Below, in pieces: positions 1 through 9,361 of a stretch of DNA of 64,000 nucleotides. The notes below the pieces were generated by a model that did no database searches, was not told the origin of the DNA, and saw nothing but the letters and a program-made list of their open reading frames with translations. The first letter of the stretch is position 1. Each line of letters begins with the position of its first letter. The position numbers were made by a program, and so were the translations under genes. This DNA comes from an uncultured Eudoraea sp. (GTDB taxonomy: Bacteria > Bacteroidota > Bacteroidia > Flavobacteriales > Flavobacteriaceae): contig NZ_CANLGX010000002.1 of assembly GCF_947490415.1 (NCBI RefSeq), positions 679,108 through 743,107 on the forward strand, written 5' to 3'.

Positions 1-500
1 GATAGGAAGCTTTCAGACCGCCTACTGAGGTTTCTAATATCTCCGATATTTCCTCGTACTTTAGTTCTTCAAAATACTTCATATTAAAAACCAATTTCTG
101 TTTTTCCGGTAATAAAGCAATTGCCTTTTGTAACTTTAATTGTATTTCATCACCTTCAAAGTATACATCTGCCTGTAAATTATTAGCCAATCTTTCCTGT
201 AGCTCGTCATTGCTGACCCCTAATTTTTTGGACTTTACTTTAAGGAATGAAAGTGCCTCATTAGTAGCAATTCTGTACATCCAGGAATATAACTTACTAT
301 CTCCTTTAAAGTTATTAATATTTCTAAAGACTTTAATAAATGTATTCTGCAATACATCATCCGTGTCGTCATGATCTATCACAATTCTACGAATATGCCA
401 GTACAAGCGTTCTTTGTAAGTATTAATGAGTACCTCAAAGGCTTTGGCCTGGGTATCTTTCTGCTTTAAATTTTCTATTAAGGTTTCTTCGGCGATCAAA
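1..500 (-). CDS. RNA polymerase ECF-type sigma factor (partial, 3' end outside window)
   Basis: About 166 codons are visible, running off the left edge. The translated protein has sigma region 2 (motif DDTDDVLQNTFIKVFRNI near residues 40-60, followed by SWMYRIATNEA) and most of region 4 (LPEKQKLVFNMKYFEEL, then an HTH beginning KYEEISEIL), so this is a sigma-70 family group IV factor. The start is a TTG at 498-500: an in-frame TAA lies at 510-512, and no ATG or GTG lies between it and the conserved sequence. It is the downstream-most visible member of a minus-strand run with the exporter and phosphohexomutase, 59 bp after the exporter's upstream neighbourhood begins, but it is transcribed away from them. 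Its target regulon cannot be told from here. Confidence 0.9.
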
Positions 501-559
501 GCAAATACTTATTTATTTAAGACTGCATTGAATTTAAAAGGTTTAATTACATTTTAAAT

Positions 560-2389
560 TTATATTACGCCCAGTGTTTGCATATCTACCAAGTTTTTAT
601 ACATACCACTTGATTTTAGCAGTTCTTTATGAGACCCTTGTTCTACAATCTTTCCTTTCTGTAAAACAACAATGGTATCCGCATTTTGTATGGTGGATAA
701 TCTGTGAGCTATAACAATAGACGTACGGTTACGCATCATTTTTTCGAGTGCATCTTGCACTAGGCGTTCGCTTTCTGTATCTAGTGCAGAGGTGGCCTCA
801 TCCATAATCATAACCGGAGGGTTCTTTAAAACGGCTCTTGCAATAGAAAGACGTTGTTTCTGCCCACCACTTAGCTTATTACCGCTATCCCCAATATTTG
901 TGTCATAGCCGTGAGGCAATTCCATTATAAACTCATGAGCGTTCGCAATCTTCGCGGCAGCCGTAATTTCTTCAATACTGGCATTCTCCTTTCCCAGACC
1001 TATATTATTCTTTACAGAATCATTAAAGAGAATTGAGTCTTGTGTAACCAGCCCTATAAGATTTCTTAGCGATTTTTTAGTGAGGTCCTTAATATTCGTA
1101 TTATCAATTTTTATTGCGCCTTCATTGATATCATAAAATCTGGTAACCAGGTTAGCAATTGTACTTTTACCACTACCGGACTGTCCCACCAAAGCTACAG
1201 TATTACCCTTTGGGACATAAAGATTGAAATTATCCAAAACGTATTCATCCTCGTATCTGAAAGCAATGTTTTCCAGTGTTATCCCGGTATTAAAATCGGT
1301 TTTGACAATAGCATCTTTCTTTTCAGCGATTGGGTTTTTTGTTTCCAGAATTTCTAAAACTCGTTCGGCTGCGGAATTGCCCTTTTTAACTCCATATAAT
1401 GCTTTGCTAATTTGTTTAGCCGGAGTAAGTATGTTGTAGGCCAATCCCATATATGCTATAAATTCGGATGCGCCCAGAGTTTTATCTATAAGCACCATTT
1501 TTCCTCCAAACCATAGCAGCACACCAATTACAAGTATGCCCAAAAATTCTCCGGTAGGGGATGCGAGATTTTGCCTGTTAAGTAATTTGTTGGAAAATTT
1601 AAAAAAACGTTCTGTAGAATTTTTAAACGTTCCATAAAATTTAGATTCTGCGTTAAATGCTTTAATAACCCTTAGTCCTCCCAAAGTTTCTTCAACTATA
1701 GAAAGGAATTCGCCCTGTTCTTTTTGCACCCTGTCTGAATTCTTTTTAAGGGATTTTCCTATTCTGGAAATTATCATTCCTGCAATTGGAATAAAAATAA
1801 ATACAAAGAGGGTGAGCTTTACGCTTATTAAAAACATAATGCTTATTGTAAAAAGTATGGTGAGTGGTTCTCTGATAATCAACTCTAGGATGGAAAGAAA
1901 TGAGTATTGAATTTCAAGAACATCGGATGAAATTCTCGCTATAACATCACCTTTTCTTTTCTCAGAATAATAGGCGAGGGGAAGGTCCACAATTTTTTGA
2001 TACATCTTGTTTCTGACATCTTTAAGGACTCCATTCCTTAAAAATGTAATAAAATACATGGCCAAATAATTAAATAAATTCTTAAGAAGAAAGAGTATCA
2101 GTACCAATCCAATGACCAATACCAAACCGCTCATTTCATCATCACCTGAATAATCAGTGACTTTATAATTTACATACTCCTGGAGATAGTCTTTTAAGTT
2201 TACAGAACTGTTATAAACAGGTGCCTGATACACTTTTTTGGTTTTGTCGAAAAGCACATCCAGCATGGGAATAAGGGCGGCAAACGAAAGTGCACTAAAA
2301 AGTGCATAAAGAATATTAAAAAAAATATTTAAGAATCCGTACCTGCGATACGGGATGGCAAAACGCAGGATTTTTTTAAAATATTCCAT
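560..2389 (-). CDS. ABC exporter, MsbA/lipid-exporter type (fused permease-ATPase)
   Basis: A 609-residue half-transporter: about six membrane helices in residues 1-320 (ABC transporter type 1 domain), then an ATPase domain. Walker A GQSGSGKST lies near residue 399, the signature LSGGQKQR near 505, Walker B VMIMDEATSALD near 525, and the switch histidine in IAHRLST follows. The length and layout fit MsbA-like flippases that move lipid A or other amphiphiles across the inner membrane as homodimers. It sits directly downstream of the phosphohexomutase, with the mutase stop and this start sharing one base (TAATG), so the two are translationally linked. The exact substrate (lipid, drug or peptide) is not visible. 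Confidence 0.93.
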   Translation of the reverse strand: MEYFKKILRFAIPYRRYGFLNIFFNILYALFSALSFAALIPMLDVLFDKTKKVYQAPVYNSSVNLKDYLQEYVNYKVTDYSGDDEMSGLVLVIGLVLILFLLKNLFNYLAMYFITFLRNGVLKDVRNKMYQKIVDLPLAYYSEKRKGDVIARISSDVLEIQYSFLSILELIIREPLTILFTISIMFLISVKLTLFVFIFIPIAGMIISRIGKSLKKNSDRVQKEQGEFLSIVEETLGGLRVIKAFNAESKFYGTFKNSTERFFKFSNKLLNRQNLASPTGEFLGILVIGVLLWFGGKMVLIDKTLGASEFIAYMGLAYNILTPAKQISKALYGVKKGNSAAERVLEILETKNPIAEKKDAIVKTDFNTGITLENIAFRYEDEYVLDNFNLYVPKGNTVALVGQSGSGKSTIANLVTRFYDINEGAIKIDNTNIKDLTKKSLRNLIGLVTQDSILFNDSVKNNIGLGKENASIEEITAAAKIANAHEFIMELPHGYDTNIGDSGNKLSGGQKQRLSIARAVLKNPPVMIMDEATSALDTESERLVQDALEKMMRNRTSIVIAHRLSTIQNADTIVVLQKGKIVEQGSHKELLKSSGMYKNLVDMQTLGVI

Positions 2390-4098
2390 TAATGAAGCTT
2401 CAGTTCTGTAAGAATCCTTTCAATGCGTGCATCCAATTCCTTATCTACTTTTTTAAAGTTTTCTGCAGAATCGAGTCTGGTATTTATGCTAAAGTAAAAT
2501 TTAATTTTTGGTTCTGTACCACTGGGCCTGGCTGCCATTCTGGTTCCATCTTCTGCGGTATAGATTAAAACGTTAGATTTTGGGATATCTATTTGTTTAA
2601 CCTCACCGGTTAACAGGTTTTTAGAAGTAGACATGTTATAGTCATCAACAATAACCACATTTGCGCCTCCAATAGATTTTACCGGATTCTCTTTAAAGTC
2701 AATCATCATTTGGCTTATCTCTTCTGCACCGCTCATTCCTTTTTTGGTTATTGATATCAACTTTTCTTTATAGAAACCATAATTGACATAACAATCAATA
2801 AGCTGTTTATAAAAAGAGCTGCCATTAGCTTTAGCGTCCGAAGCTATTTCACAGGCCAGTAAGGTAGCTGTAACCGCGTCCTTATCTCTTACGAAATCAC
2901 CAACCATATAGCCAAAGCTCTCTTCACCGCCTCCTATAAAATACTGTTCGGGAAAATCTTTGATCATCTTCGCAATCCATTTAAATCCGGTCAAGGATGT
3001 TTTGCATTCCACCCCATAGCTTTTGGCCATTTCATCCATCATAGGGGTTGATACTATGGTTGTGGCTATAAACTCATTTCCGGTAAATCCTTGTTTTGCT
3101 CTCTGGTCCAATAAAAATTTAGTCATCAGGAGCATGGTTTGATTTCCATTCAACAATTCCATTTTCCCCTCAAGATTTCGGACTGCTATGCCTAATCTAT
3201 CGCTATCCGGATCCGTTCCAACAACCATATCGGCCCCTATTTCTTCGGCCTTTTTCATCGCCAGGGTAAGTGCCTCAGGCTCTTCCGGATTCGGGGATTT
3301 CACTGTGGGAAAATCGCCATCTGGTACAGCCTGTTCTTTTATAATAGTCACATTATTGTAGCCGGCTCGCTTAAGAACTTCTGGGATAACTGTAATTGAA
3401 GTTCCATGCAGAGATGTAAAGACAATTTTAAAATTGTCCTTCTCTTTTGTGCCAAAGCTTCCATTTTCCACAGATGCCTGTATAAAAGCTTCATCAACTT
3501 CGCTATCTATTAATTCAATCAGGCTCGAATTGGCATTAAAATTAATTTCTTCGTAGTTCAGCCGATTAATTTCTTCAATGATTTCATTATCCTGAGGAGG
3601 GACGATTTGTCCGCCATCTGTCCAATAAACTTTATATCCGTTATATTCGGGAGGATTATGTGATGCTGTCAAAACTATTCCGGCATTGCAGCCTAAATAT
3701 CTAACCGCAAAGGAAAGTTCCGGGGTTGTCCGCAATTCGGAGAAAAGAAATACTTTTATTCCGTTCGCTGAAAAAACGTCGGCCACTGTCTTTGCCAGAG
3801 TATCACTGTTATGTCTGCAGTCATAGGCAATCACTACTTTTAAATCTTCACCAGGACAAACTCTTTTCAGATAGTTGCTCAGTCCCTGAGTACTTTTGCC
3901 TAAAGTATATTTATTTATTCTATTGGTACCAACTCCCATGATACCCCTCATACCTCCGGTACCAAATTCCATGTTTTTATAAAATCTATCCTTCAGTTCT
4001 TCCGGATCATTGGCCATAAGATTCTGAATTTCTTTTTTGACCGAGGGATCAAAAAAGTCGGTTTGCCATGCTTTGGCATTGGAAAGAATGTCGTCCAT
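2389..4098 (-). CDS. Phospho-sugar mutase (phosphoglucomutase/phosphomannomutase)
   Basis: 569 residues of the alpha-D-phosphohexomutase superfamily, which interconverts hexose 1- and 6-phosphates through a phosphoserine enzyme. The catalytic serine loop TASHNPPEYNGYK is near residue 144, the Mg-binding DPDSDRLGI loop near 294, the sugar-binding GGGEESFGY loop near 386 and the phosphate-binding RPSGTEPK loop near 519, so all four functional loops are intact. The length matches the longer PGM/PMM2-like group common in Firmicutes and Bacteroidota. It lies between a glycosyltransferase and an exporter, suggesting a supply of activated sugar for envelope glycans, though specificity for glucose or mannose cannot be read from the sequence. 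Confidence 0.93.
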   Translation of the reverse strand: MDDILSNAKAWQTDFFDPSVKKEIQNLMANDPEELKDRFYKNMEFGTGGMRGIMGVGTNRINKYTLGKSTQGLSNYLKRVCPGEDLKVVIAYDCRHNSDTLAKTVADVFSANGIKVFLFSELRTTPELSFAVRYLGCNAGIVLTASHNPPEYNGYKVYWTDGGQIVPPQDNEIIEEINRLNYEEINFNANSSLIELIDSEVDEAFIQASVENGSFGTKEKDNFKIVFTSLHGTSITVIPEVLKRAGYNNVTIIKEQAVPDGDFPTVKSPNPEEPEALTLAMKKAEEIGADMVVGTDPDSDRLGIAVRNLEGKMELLNGNQTMLLMTKFLLDQRAKQGFTGNEFIATTIVSTPMMDEMAKSYGVECKTSLTGFKWIAKMIKDFPEQYFIGGGEESFGYMVGDFVRDKDAVTATLLACEIASDAKANGSSFYKQLIDCYVNYGFYKEKLISITKKGMSGAEEISQMMIDFKENPVKSIGGANVVIVDDYNMSTSKNLLTGEVKQIDIPKSNVLIYTAEDGTRMAARPSGTEPKIKFYFSINTRLDSAENFKKVDKELDARIERILTELKLH

Positions 4099-4147
4099 TT
4101 GTATGGAATTTTCGATTGAAAATTTAAAATTACAAAGAATATCTGTT

Positions 4148-5104
4148 TTAAGGCCTTGAAAGATTTAATTCTTCAGAAATCATATAGCGTTGCACATTTA
4201 CCCTTGATCTAACCATTATTTCTCCGAGAAACCCAGCAAGAAAAAATTGTGTTCCAATGATCATTGATGTAAGTGAAACGTAAAATTGTGGCCGTTCAGA
4301 TAACAATCGCCCGAAAGGATTAATAAAAAGTTTGTCAATTCCAAGATAAAGGGCAAAACCAAAACCTATAAAAAACATCAGAACACCTAATGCACCGAAT
4401 AAATGCATTGGGCGTTTACCGAACTTGGAAACAAACCAGATAGTAATTAAATCTAATAATCCGTTTATGAAACGTTCCGCCCCGAACTTTGTCTTACCGT
4501 ATTTACGAGCCTGATGTTTTACAACTTTTTCACCTATATGGGAATAGCCTGCATTTTTAGCCAGAACAGGTATATATCGATGCATTTCTCCAGAGACTTC
4601 AATATTTTTAACAACATCATTTCTGAAAGCTTTCAGCCCACAATTAAAATCATGTAATTTTACATTGGATGTAATTCTTGCAGCCCAATTAAAAAGTTTT
4701 GAAGGAATGTTCTTGGAGAACAGGGAATCATATCTTATTTTCTTCCAGCCCGAAACCAGATCAAACCCTTCCTTTGTAATTAGGTTATAAAGTTGTGGTA
4801 TTTCCTCCGGATTATCCTGTAAATCTGCATCCATGGTGATAATTACATCACCTTGCGCCACTTTGAACCCTGCATGAAGTGCCTGAGATTTTCCGAAATT
4901 CCTCTGAAAGCGTATGCCCTTTACGTTTTCATTCTTTTTTACTAACTTTTCGATAACCTTCCATGAATTATCTGTACTGCCGTCGTCAATAAAGAGGATC
5001 TCGTATAAAAAATGATTGGATTGCATAACACCGGCAATCCAATCATGGAGTTCTTCTAAAGACTCTTCTTCGTTAAGTAAAGGAATAACTATGGATAGAT
5101 TCAT
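4148..5104 (-). CDS. Family 2 glycosyltransferase, DPM1/GtrB-like, membrane anchored
   Basis: 318 residues. The N-terminal GT-A fold has the expected SIVIPLLNEE start, the DDGSTDNSW nucleotide-binding loop near residue 41 and the metal-binding DADLQDNPEEI near 93. Two hydrophobic helices at about 232-255 and 275-300 anchor it in the inner membrane. This architecture is that of polyprenyl-phosphate sugar transferases (dolichol-phosphate mannosyltransferase, GtrB, ArnC families), which load a sugar on undecaprenyl phosphate. It lies 49 bp upstream of the phosphohexomutase on the same strand and probably shares its transcript. The sugar donor is not determinable. Confidence 0.9.
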   Translation of the reverse strand: MNLSIVIPLLNEEESLEELHDWIAGVMQSNHFLYEILFIDDGSTDNSWKVIEKLVKKNENVKGIRFQRNFGKSQALHAGFKVAQGDVIITMDADLQDNPEEIPQLYNLITKEGFDLVSGWKKIRYDSLFSKNIPSKLFNWAARITSNVKLHDFNCGLKAFRNDVVKNIEVSGEMHRYIPVLAKNAGYSHIGEKVVKHQARKYGKTKFGAERFINGLLDLITIWFVSKFGKRPMHLFGALGVLMFFIGFGFALYLGIDKLFINPFGRLLSERPQFYVSLTSMIIGTQFFLAGFLGEIMVRSRVNVQRYMISEELNLSRP

Positions 5105-5147
5105 TGAGTTCTAAGGAAATTCCTGCCAAAAGTACAATTTTTAATAA

Positions 5148-5666
5148 TTAATAATCCGGTTTTGCTTTTTTCAGAATTAAACCTCCTATAAGTCCGATAA
5201 TTAAACCAGCCATGATATTAAATATTAAAATGAAAGGATAAGTAATCCAGAAATAATTAATTGTACCTTCATATTGCTGTTGTATTTGTGCATCTGTCAT
5301 CTGACCAGCCGCTTCGCTAGCTGCTTTTGTGGTTTCTGCAATTTTTACTGCAAACTCTGTGTCCAGTACATTAGATAAAAACAAGGTATATATAACTGTT
5401 ATAATTCCGGCAACCAAAGCTATTCCAGCTCCTAGTTTTAAGGCCTCGCTTAAGGTTAAAAATCCTCCATTGGCCTTTCTAAAGTTAAAAATACCCCAAA
5501 TAATGACGCCAACCATAATTAAGATACTTATCACTGTATTACTGGGGTCCTGTGAATAATGGGCATCCATGCTATATAACATAATACCAAATATTACTCC
5601 GATTGCTCCTAGGATTAATCCGTAATTCAATGAAAACTTTCCGGTTTTAGGTTGATTTTCTTCCAT
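5148..5666 (-). CDS. DUF4199 family integral membrane protein
   Basis: 172 residues with four predicted membrane segments (about 14-30, 42-60, 78-100 and 138-163) and a short polar loop between the third and fourth that is rich in Ala, Thr and Gln. The arrangement and the GGFLTLSEALKLG segment match the DUF4199 family, found almost only in Bacteroidota and of unknown function. It is the first gene of the minus-strand group that continues with the glycosyltransferase (44 bp gap), phosphohexomutase and exporter. No catalytic motif is visible. Confidence 0.8.
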   Translation of the reverse strand: MEENQPKTGKFSLNYGLILGAIGVIFGIMLYSMDAHYSQDPSNTVISILIMVGVIIWGIFNFRKANGGFLTLSEALKLGAGIALVAGIITVIYTLFLSNVLDTEFAVKIAETTKAASEAAGQMTDAQIQQQYEGTINYFWITYPFILIFNIMAGLIIGLIGGLILKKAKPDY

Positions 5667-5756
5667 TTTTATATGAATTTGATGTTTTAGATAGTTAGTT
5701 GTTTTTGTTACATTTAAAGATACAATTTTTAAGTTTTCTTTTTTGGGAAATTAAAA

Positions 5757-5787
5757 TTGTTGTTTCTCAGAAAATTAATTAAATTTG
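5757..5787 (+). promoter_or_regulatory. Bacteroidota-type promoter for rpmE2
   Basis: TTG at 5757-5759 (and a second at 5760-5762) followed 20 (17) bp later by TAAATTTG at 5780-5787, matching the TTG / TAnnTTTG consensus of the Bacteroidota housekeeping sigma factor. Predicted transcription start is near 5794, about 30 bases before the L31 start codon. Confidence 0.65.
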
Positions 5788-5823
5788 CACGCTTAAAATT
5801 CAGAAGTTTAAAAAGATTATAAA

Positions 5824-6132
5824 ATGAGAAAAGGTATACATCCGGATAATTACAGATTGGTAGCATTCAAGGATATGTCTAATGAAGATGTGTTTATAAC
5901 CAAATCTACAGCAGCTACAAAAGAGACTTTGGAAGTTGACGGTGTCGAATACCCGTTGGTTAAATTGGAAATCTCAAGAACCTCTCATCCTTTCTATACT
6001 GGTAAGGCTAAATTAGTAGATACTGCTGGTAGAATAGATAAATTTAAGAGCAAATATAAAAAGTTCGAAAAGGAGGCAAAACCTTCCGCTCCAGAGGCTA
6101 AGGACACGAAGTCAGGTGCTGAGGAAAATTAG
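5824..6132 (+). CDS. rpmE2: 50S ribosomal protein L31 type B
   Basis: 102 residues; residues 1-85 are a clear L31 (MRKGIHPDNYRLV start, ISRTSHPFYTGK). There is no cysteine in the whole protein, so it is the zinc-independent type B form rather than the CxxC-containing type A. The C-terminus carries an acidic and lysine-rich tail of about 18 residues (PSAPEAK onward) that is longer than in many type B proteins. It is a single-gene unit bounded by its own promoter and a strong terminator at 6159-6192. Confidence 0.96.
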   Translation: MRKGIHPDNYRLVAFKDMSNEDVFITKSTAATKETLEVDGVEYPLVKLEISRTSHPFYTGKAKLVDTAGRIDKFKSKYKKFEKEAKPSAPEAKDTKSGAEEN

Positions 6133-6158
6133 ACCTTTTATAATTCCTTATAAAGATG

Positions 6159-6192
6159 CGCCTCCGATTATTATCGGGGGCGTTATTTTTTT
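6159..6192 (+). terminator. Intrinsic terminator after rpmE2
   Basis: Inverted repeat CGCCTCCGAT (6159-6168) and ATCGGGGGCG (6173-6182), ten pairs with one G-U and a 4-base loop, followed by a T-rich tract at 6183-6192. Confidence 0.9.
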
Positions 6193-6215
6193 ATTTTTAT
6201 TTAAAATTTAAATAG

Positions 6216-7391
6216 ATGAATTATATTCTCTTTGATGGTGAAGTCAGGAATTCGTTATTACCTTTTACTTTTACCAGGCCCGTTGCCGATATTAGAATAG
6301 GCATTCTTACAATTAGAGAAAAATGGGAGAAGCTACTTTCGGCAACGACCAGCACAAAGACAGAACAATATCTTTCTAAAAAATATCCGTTAGTTAATGG
6401 CCCCGCTAATGTTTTAATTAACGCTTCTTTCTGTCCAACAGAAGAAATTGTCTCTATTATACTTAAGTTAAAAAAGAACGAAGCCGTTTTTAAAGAAGAT
6501 CTTGTAATTGCTTATTTCGCAGAAGATGCCGAACAAAAGGTTAATTTATCTGATTTTAAAAAAATAAATTTTGAAGGAAATTTACTTAGTGTTGTAAACA
6601 CCTGGGATATTTTTTCTAAAAATGGGATTGCTTTACAGCAGGACTTTGATATGATTACTAAGGGAAGGAAAAGCGCTCCAATATCTTCTACCAATCATTT
6701 AATCAATGCCGAGCATATTTTTCTTGAGGAAGGCGCCATTGTGGAATACAGTATTTTGAATGCCAGTAACGGACCGATATACTTAGGAAAGGACTCCGAA
6801 ATAATGGAAGGAAACCTGATTCGTGGGGCATTTGCTTTATGTGAAAAGGCCGTTGTAAAAATGGGAGCTAAGATTTATGGACCTACGACAATTGGCCCAT
6901 ATGGTAAAGTATGTGGAGAAATTAATAATTCGGTGATTTTTGGATATTCGAGTAAAGGTCATGATGGTTATTTGGGGAACTCTGTTTTAGGGGAGTGGTG
7001 TAATATTGGAGCGGATTCCAATAATTCCAATTTGAAAAATAATTATGCTAAAGTGCGTTTGTGGAATTACGCCACAGAGCGATTTGAGCATACAGGGCTT
7101 CAATTTTGCGGCCTTATGATGGGTGATCACAGCAAGACAGCAATTAATACCATGTTTAATACGGGAACCGTAATTGGAGTGAACGCAAATATCTACGTAC
7201 CTGGTTTTCCAAGAAATTTTATACCCAGCTTTAGTTGGGGTGGCGCTTCCGGGTTTACTACATATCTGCCGAAGAAAGCTTTTGAAGCTGCAGAAGTAAT
7301 GATGGCAAGAAGAGGAGTTGTTTTTGATGAACAAGAGGCGGCTATCCTTAACCATGTATTTGAATTAACCAAGAAGTTCCGGAACTACTAA
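6216..7391 (+). CDS. GlmU-like putative sugar nucleotidyltransferase
   Basis: 391 residues. The N-terminal part starts NYILFDGEVRNSLLPFTFTRP, then RPVADIRIG, as in the alternative GlmU-like family seen across Bacteroidota (nucleotidyltransferase-like domain, about 1-150). The C-terminal half (about 165-350) is a left-handed beta helix of hexapeptide repeats with stretches such as GAKIYGPTTIG and GTVIGVNANIYVPG. By family it is expected to act in UDP-GlcNAc synthesis, combining acyltransfer and uridylyl transfer. The classical GlmU signature LAAGxGTRM is absent from the N-terminus, so the nucleotidyl transfer activity is inferred. It stands alone between the L31 terminator and mtaB. Confidence 0.82.
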   Translation: MNYILFDGEVRNSLLPFTFTRPVADIRIGILTIREKWEKLLSATTSTKTEQYLSKKYPLVNGPANVLINASFCPTEEIVSIILKLKKNEAVFKEDLVIAYFAEDAEQKVNLSDFKKINFEGNLLSVVNTWDIFSKNGIALQQDFDMITKGRKSAPISSTNHLINAEHIFLEEGAIVEYSILNASNGPIYLGKDSEIMEGNLIRGAFALCEKAVVKMGAKIYGPTTIGPYGKVCGEINNSVIFGYSSKGHDGYLGNSVLGEWCNIGADSNNSNLKNNYAKVRLWNYATERFEHTGLQFCGLMMGDHSKTAINTMFNTGTVIGVNANIYVPGFPRNFIPSFSWGGASGFTTYLPKKAFEAAEVMMARRGVVFDEQEAAILNHVFELTKKFRNY

Positions 7392-7532
7392 ACGAAAAAT
7401 ACCAACAATAATCAAGGAGACCCGTTCAAAGCTTTGACAAAGGGTTTAAGTATTTCCCAAACTGCTATAGCTTAGATGGTTTGCCTTAAATTTTGATATC
7501 TTTACGGTCTTTAATTTTGTATAACAGCAGTA

Positions 7533-8861
7533 ATGAAGAAGAGAGTGGCATTTTATACGCTGGGTTGTAAGCTAAACTTTTCTGAAACTTCGACCATTGC
7601 AAGGAGTTTTGAGAATAAAGGATACGATCGTGTAGATTTCACGGATCGCGCAGATATGTATGTCATAAATACCTGTTCGGTAACAGAGAATGCGGATAAA
7701 CGCTTTAAAACGCTTGTAAGACAAGCACAAAAAACAAATCCCGAAGCTTTTGTTGCAGCCATTGGTTGTTATGCACAATTAAAACCGCAAGACCTTGCCG
7801 ATATTCATGGTGTGGATCTGGTTTTAGGTGCTTCAGAAAAGTTTAAGATATTGGACTATATCAATGATCTTTCTAAGAATGACTTTGGTGTAGTACATTC
7901 CTGTGAAATTGATGAGGTGGATTTCTATGTTGGCAGTTATGCGGTTGGCGATAGAACCCGTGCTTTTTTAAAGGTTCAGGATGGCTGCGATTATAAATGT
8001 ACCTATTGCACTATCCCCCTGGCAAGGGGTATTTCAAGAAGCGACACTCTTGTAAATGTATTGAAAAATGCAAAGGAGATATCAGAACAAGGCATAAAGG
8101 AGATTGTACTTACTGGTGTAAATATTGGGGATTATGGTAAAGGAGAATTCGGTAATAAAAAGCACGAGCATACTTTTTTTGACCTTGTAAAAGCTTTGGA
8201 TAGCGTTGAAGGTGTTCACAGATTTCGAATATCTTCTATAGAACCTAACCTGTTGAAAAATGAAACTATCGATTTTGTAGCGGGTAGTAACACTTTCGTG
8301 CCGCATTTTCACATCCCTTTGCAGAGTGGGAGCGATGAACTTCTTAAACAAATGAAAAGGCGTTATCTCACGGATCTCTATGTGGATAGGATTAAGAGAA
8401 TCAGAAAAGTGATGCCTCATGCGTGCATTGGAGTAGATGTTATAGTGGGATTTCCAGGTGAAACGGATAAACACTTTTTGGAAACGTATAATTTTTTAAA
8501 TGAGTTGGATATCTCCTACCTGCATGTTTTTACCTATTCAGAACGAGATGGTACTCCAGCAGCAAGTATGTCCCAGGTAGTGCCAAAAAATGTCAGGAGT
8601 AAGCGAAGTAAAATGTTACGGGGCCTGTCCGTTAAAAAAAGAAGGTCATTTTATGAGAGCCAACTAGGAAAGAATAGAGCTGTATTGTTTGAAAGTGAAA
8701 ATAAGGAAGGCTATATCCATGGGTTCACAGATAACTACGTAAAAGTAAAAACGCCATGGAATCCTGAATTAGTAAATACATTACACAAAGTAACCCTTTC
8801 TGAAATATATGAAGACGGATTGGTGCAGATAAATTTTGTGCAGAATGAAGTCTGGGCATAA
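7533..8861 (+). CDS. mtaB: tRNA ms2t6A37 methylthiotransferase MtaB
   Basis: 442 residues of the MiaB/RimO/MtaB radical SAM family. The N-terminal UPF0004 domain carries the three cluster cysteines in TLGCKLN, INTCSVT and AIGCYAQ; the radical SAM cluster is CDYKCTYC with Cys152, Cys156 and Cys159; a TRAM-like region closes the protein. The NTCSVT motif and the CKLNFSE start favour MtaB (which adds a methylthio group to t6A37 of tRNAs reading ANN codons) over MiaB or RimO. It is followed immediately by a bidirectional terminator. Confidence 0.93.
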   Translation: MKKRVAFYTLGCKLNFSETSTIARSFENKGYDRVDFTDRADMYVINTCSVTENADKRFKTLVRQAQKTNPEAFVAAIGCYAQLKPQDLADIHGVDLVLGASEKFKILDYINDLSKNDFGVVHSCEIDEVDFYVGSYAVGDRTRAFLKVQDGCDYKCTYCTIPLARGISRSDTLVNVLKNAKEISEQGIKEIVLTGVNIGDYGKGEFGNKKHEHTFFDLVKALDSVEGVHRFRISSIEPNLLKNETIDFVAGSNTFVPHFHIPLQSGSDELLKQMKRRYLTDLYVDRIKRIRKVMPHACIGVDVIVGFPGETDKHFLETYNFLNELDISYLHVFTYSERDGTPAASMSQVVPKNVRSKRSKMLRGLSVKKRRSFYESQLGKNRAVLFESENKEGYIHGFTDNYVKVKTPWNPELVNTLHKVTLSEIYEDGLVQINFVQNEVWA

Positions 8862-8890
8862 AAAAACCTCCGGAAAGGAGGTTCGTAAAT
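8861..8890. terminator. Bidirectional intrinsic terminator between mtaB and acetyltransferase gene
   Basis: Perfect inverted repeat AACCTCC (8865-8871) / GGAGGTT (8877-8883) with a 5-base loop. It has six A residues on the left (8861-8866), which give a U tract on the minus strand, and an A/T tract on the right, so it can end both the convergent transcripts whose stops lie on either side. Confidence 0.8.
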
Positions 8891-8892
8891 TT

Positions 8893-9186
8893 TTAAATCC
8901 GGATGCCTACCGGGAGCATTTCCTTATATTGTCTGTTCTTTCGTAAAAAACCTGCAATTTGAGGACTTGTAGGAACCACTCTGAGCTTTTGTTCCTGTAT
9001 GAGATTCAAAACCGCTTTAATAAATTCTTCTTTAAACCCTTCTTGAGATATTTCATCAGGAATAACCAATTTGGTTAGAAAAACTTTTCTTTCCTGCGAA
9101 GAGTATTCAATCTTGGCAAGATGACCATCAACATTAGTTTCAAATTGACGTAAGAAACTATTATCCTTAATTGCTACTTCATTCAT
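8893..9186 (-). CDS. Small GNAT-like N-acetyltransferase (YidJ/Gtn family)
   Basis: 97 residues, matching the minimal GNAT domain family (Acetyltransf_CG type) that includes human GTNPR-like proteins. The strand-helix-strand core ends with KLRVVPTSPQIAGFLRKN, the typical 'V-P-S/C-P-x-x-A-x-x-x-R' signature of this family, and the earlier TKLVIPDEISQEGF corresponds to the strand before the acetyl-CoA loop. The usual Q/R-G-x-G-x-A pyrophosphate-binding loop is degenerate here (SQEGFKEEF), so activity is uncertain. It is a monocistronic gene on the minus strand. Confidence 0.78.
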   Translation of the reverse strand: MNEVAIKDNSFLRQFETNVDGHLAKIEYSSQERKVFLTKLVIPDEISQEGFKEEFIKAVLNLIQEQKLRVVPTSPQIAGFLRKNRQYKEMLPVGIRI

Positions 9187-9361
9187 ATAGTATGATTTAA
9201 AATGGTTTCAGATGAAAAATTTACGATCTTGCGTTAATCGTAATTGTATATATTGCCAGCTAATGTTTAATTCTCCAACTGGCAGCGGTAATTTAACAAA
9301 CAGCGTACAAAATTAAGAAAAAAATTGCTATTTTCCTAGTAAAATCGATAGTTTAGATTTA

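Noticed and set aside
6987..7355. 122-codon frame on the minus strand inside the GlmU-like gene
   Set aside because: Composition is not coding-like (Cys/Ser/His-rich without domain), and the plus-strand gene is well supported.
8082..8474. 130-codon minus-strand frame inside mtaB
   Set aside because: It mirrors the conserved radical SAM gene and has no recognisable protein features.
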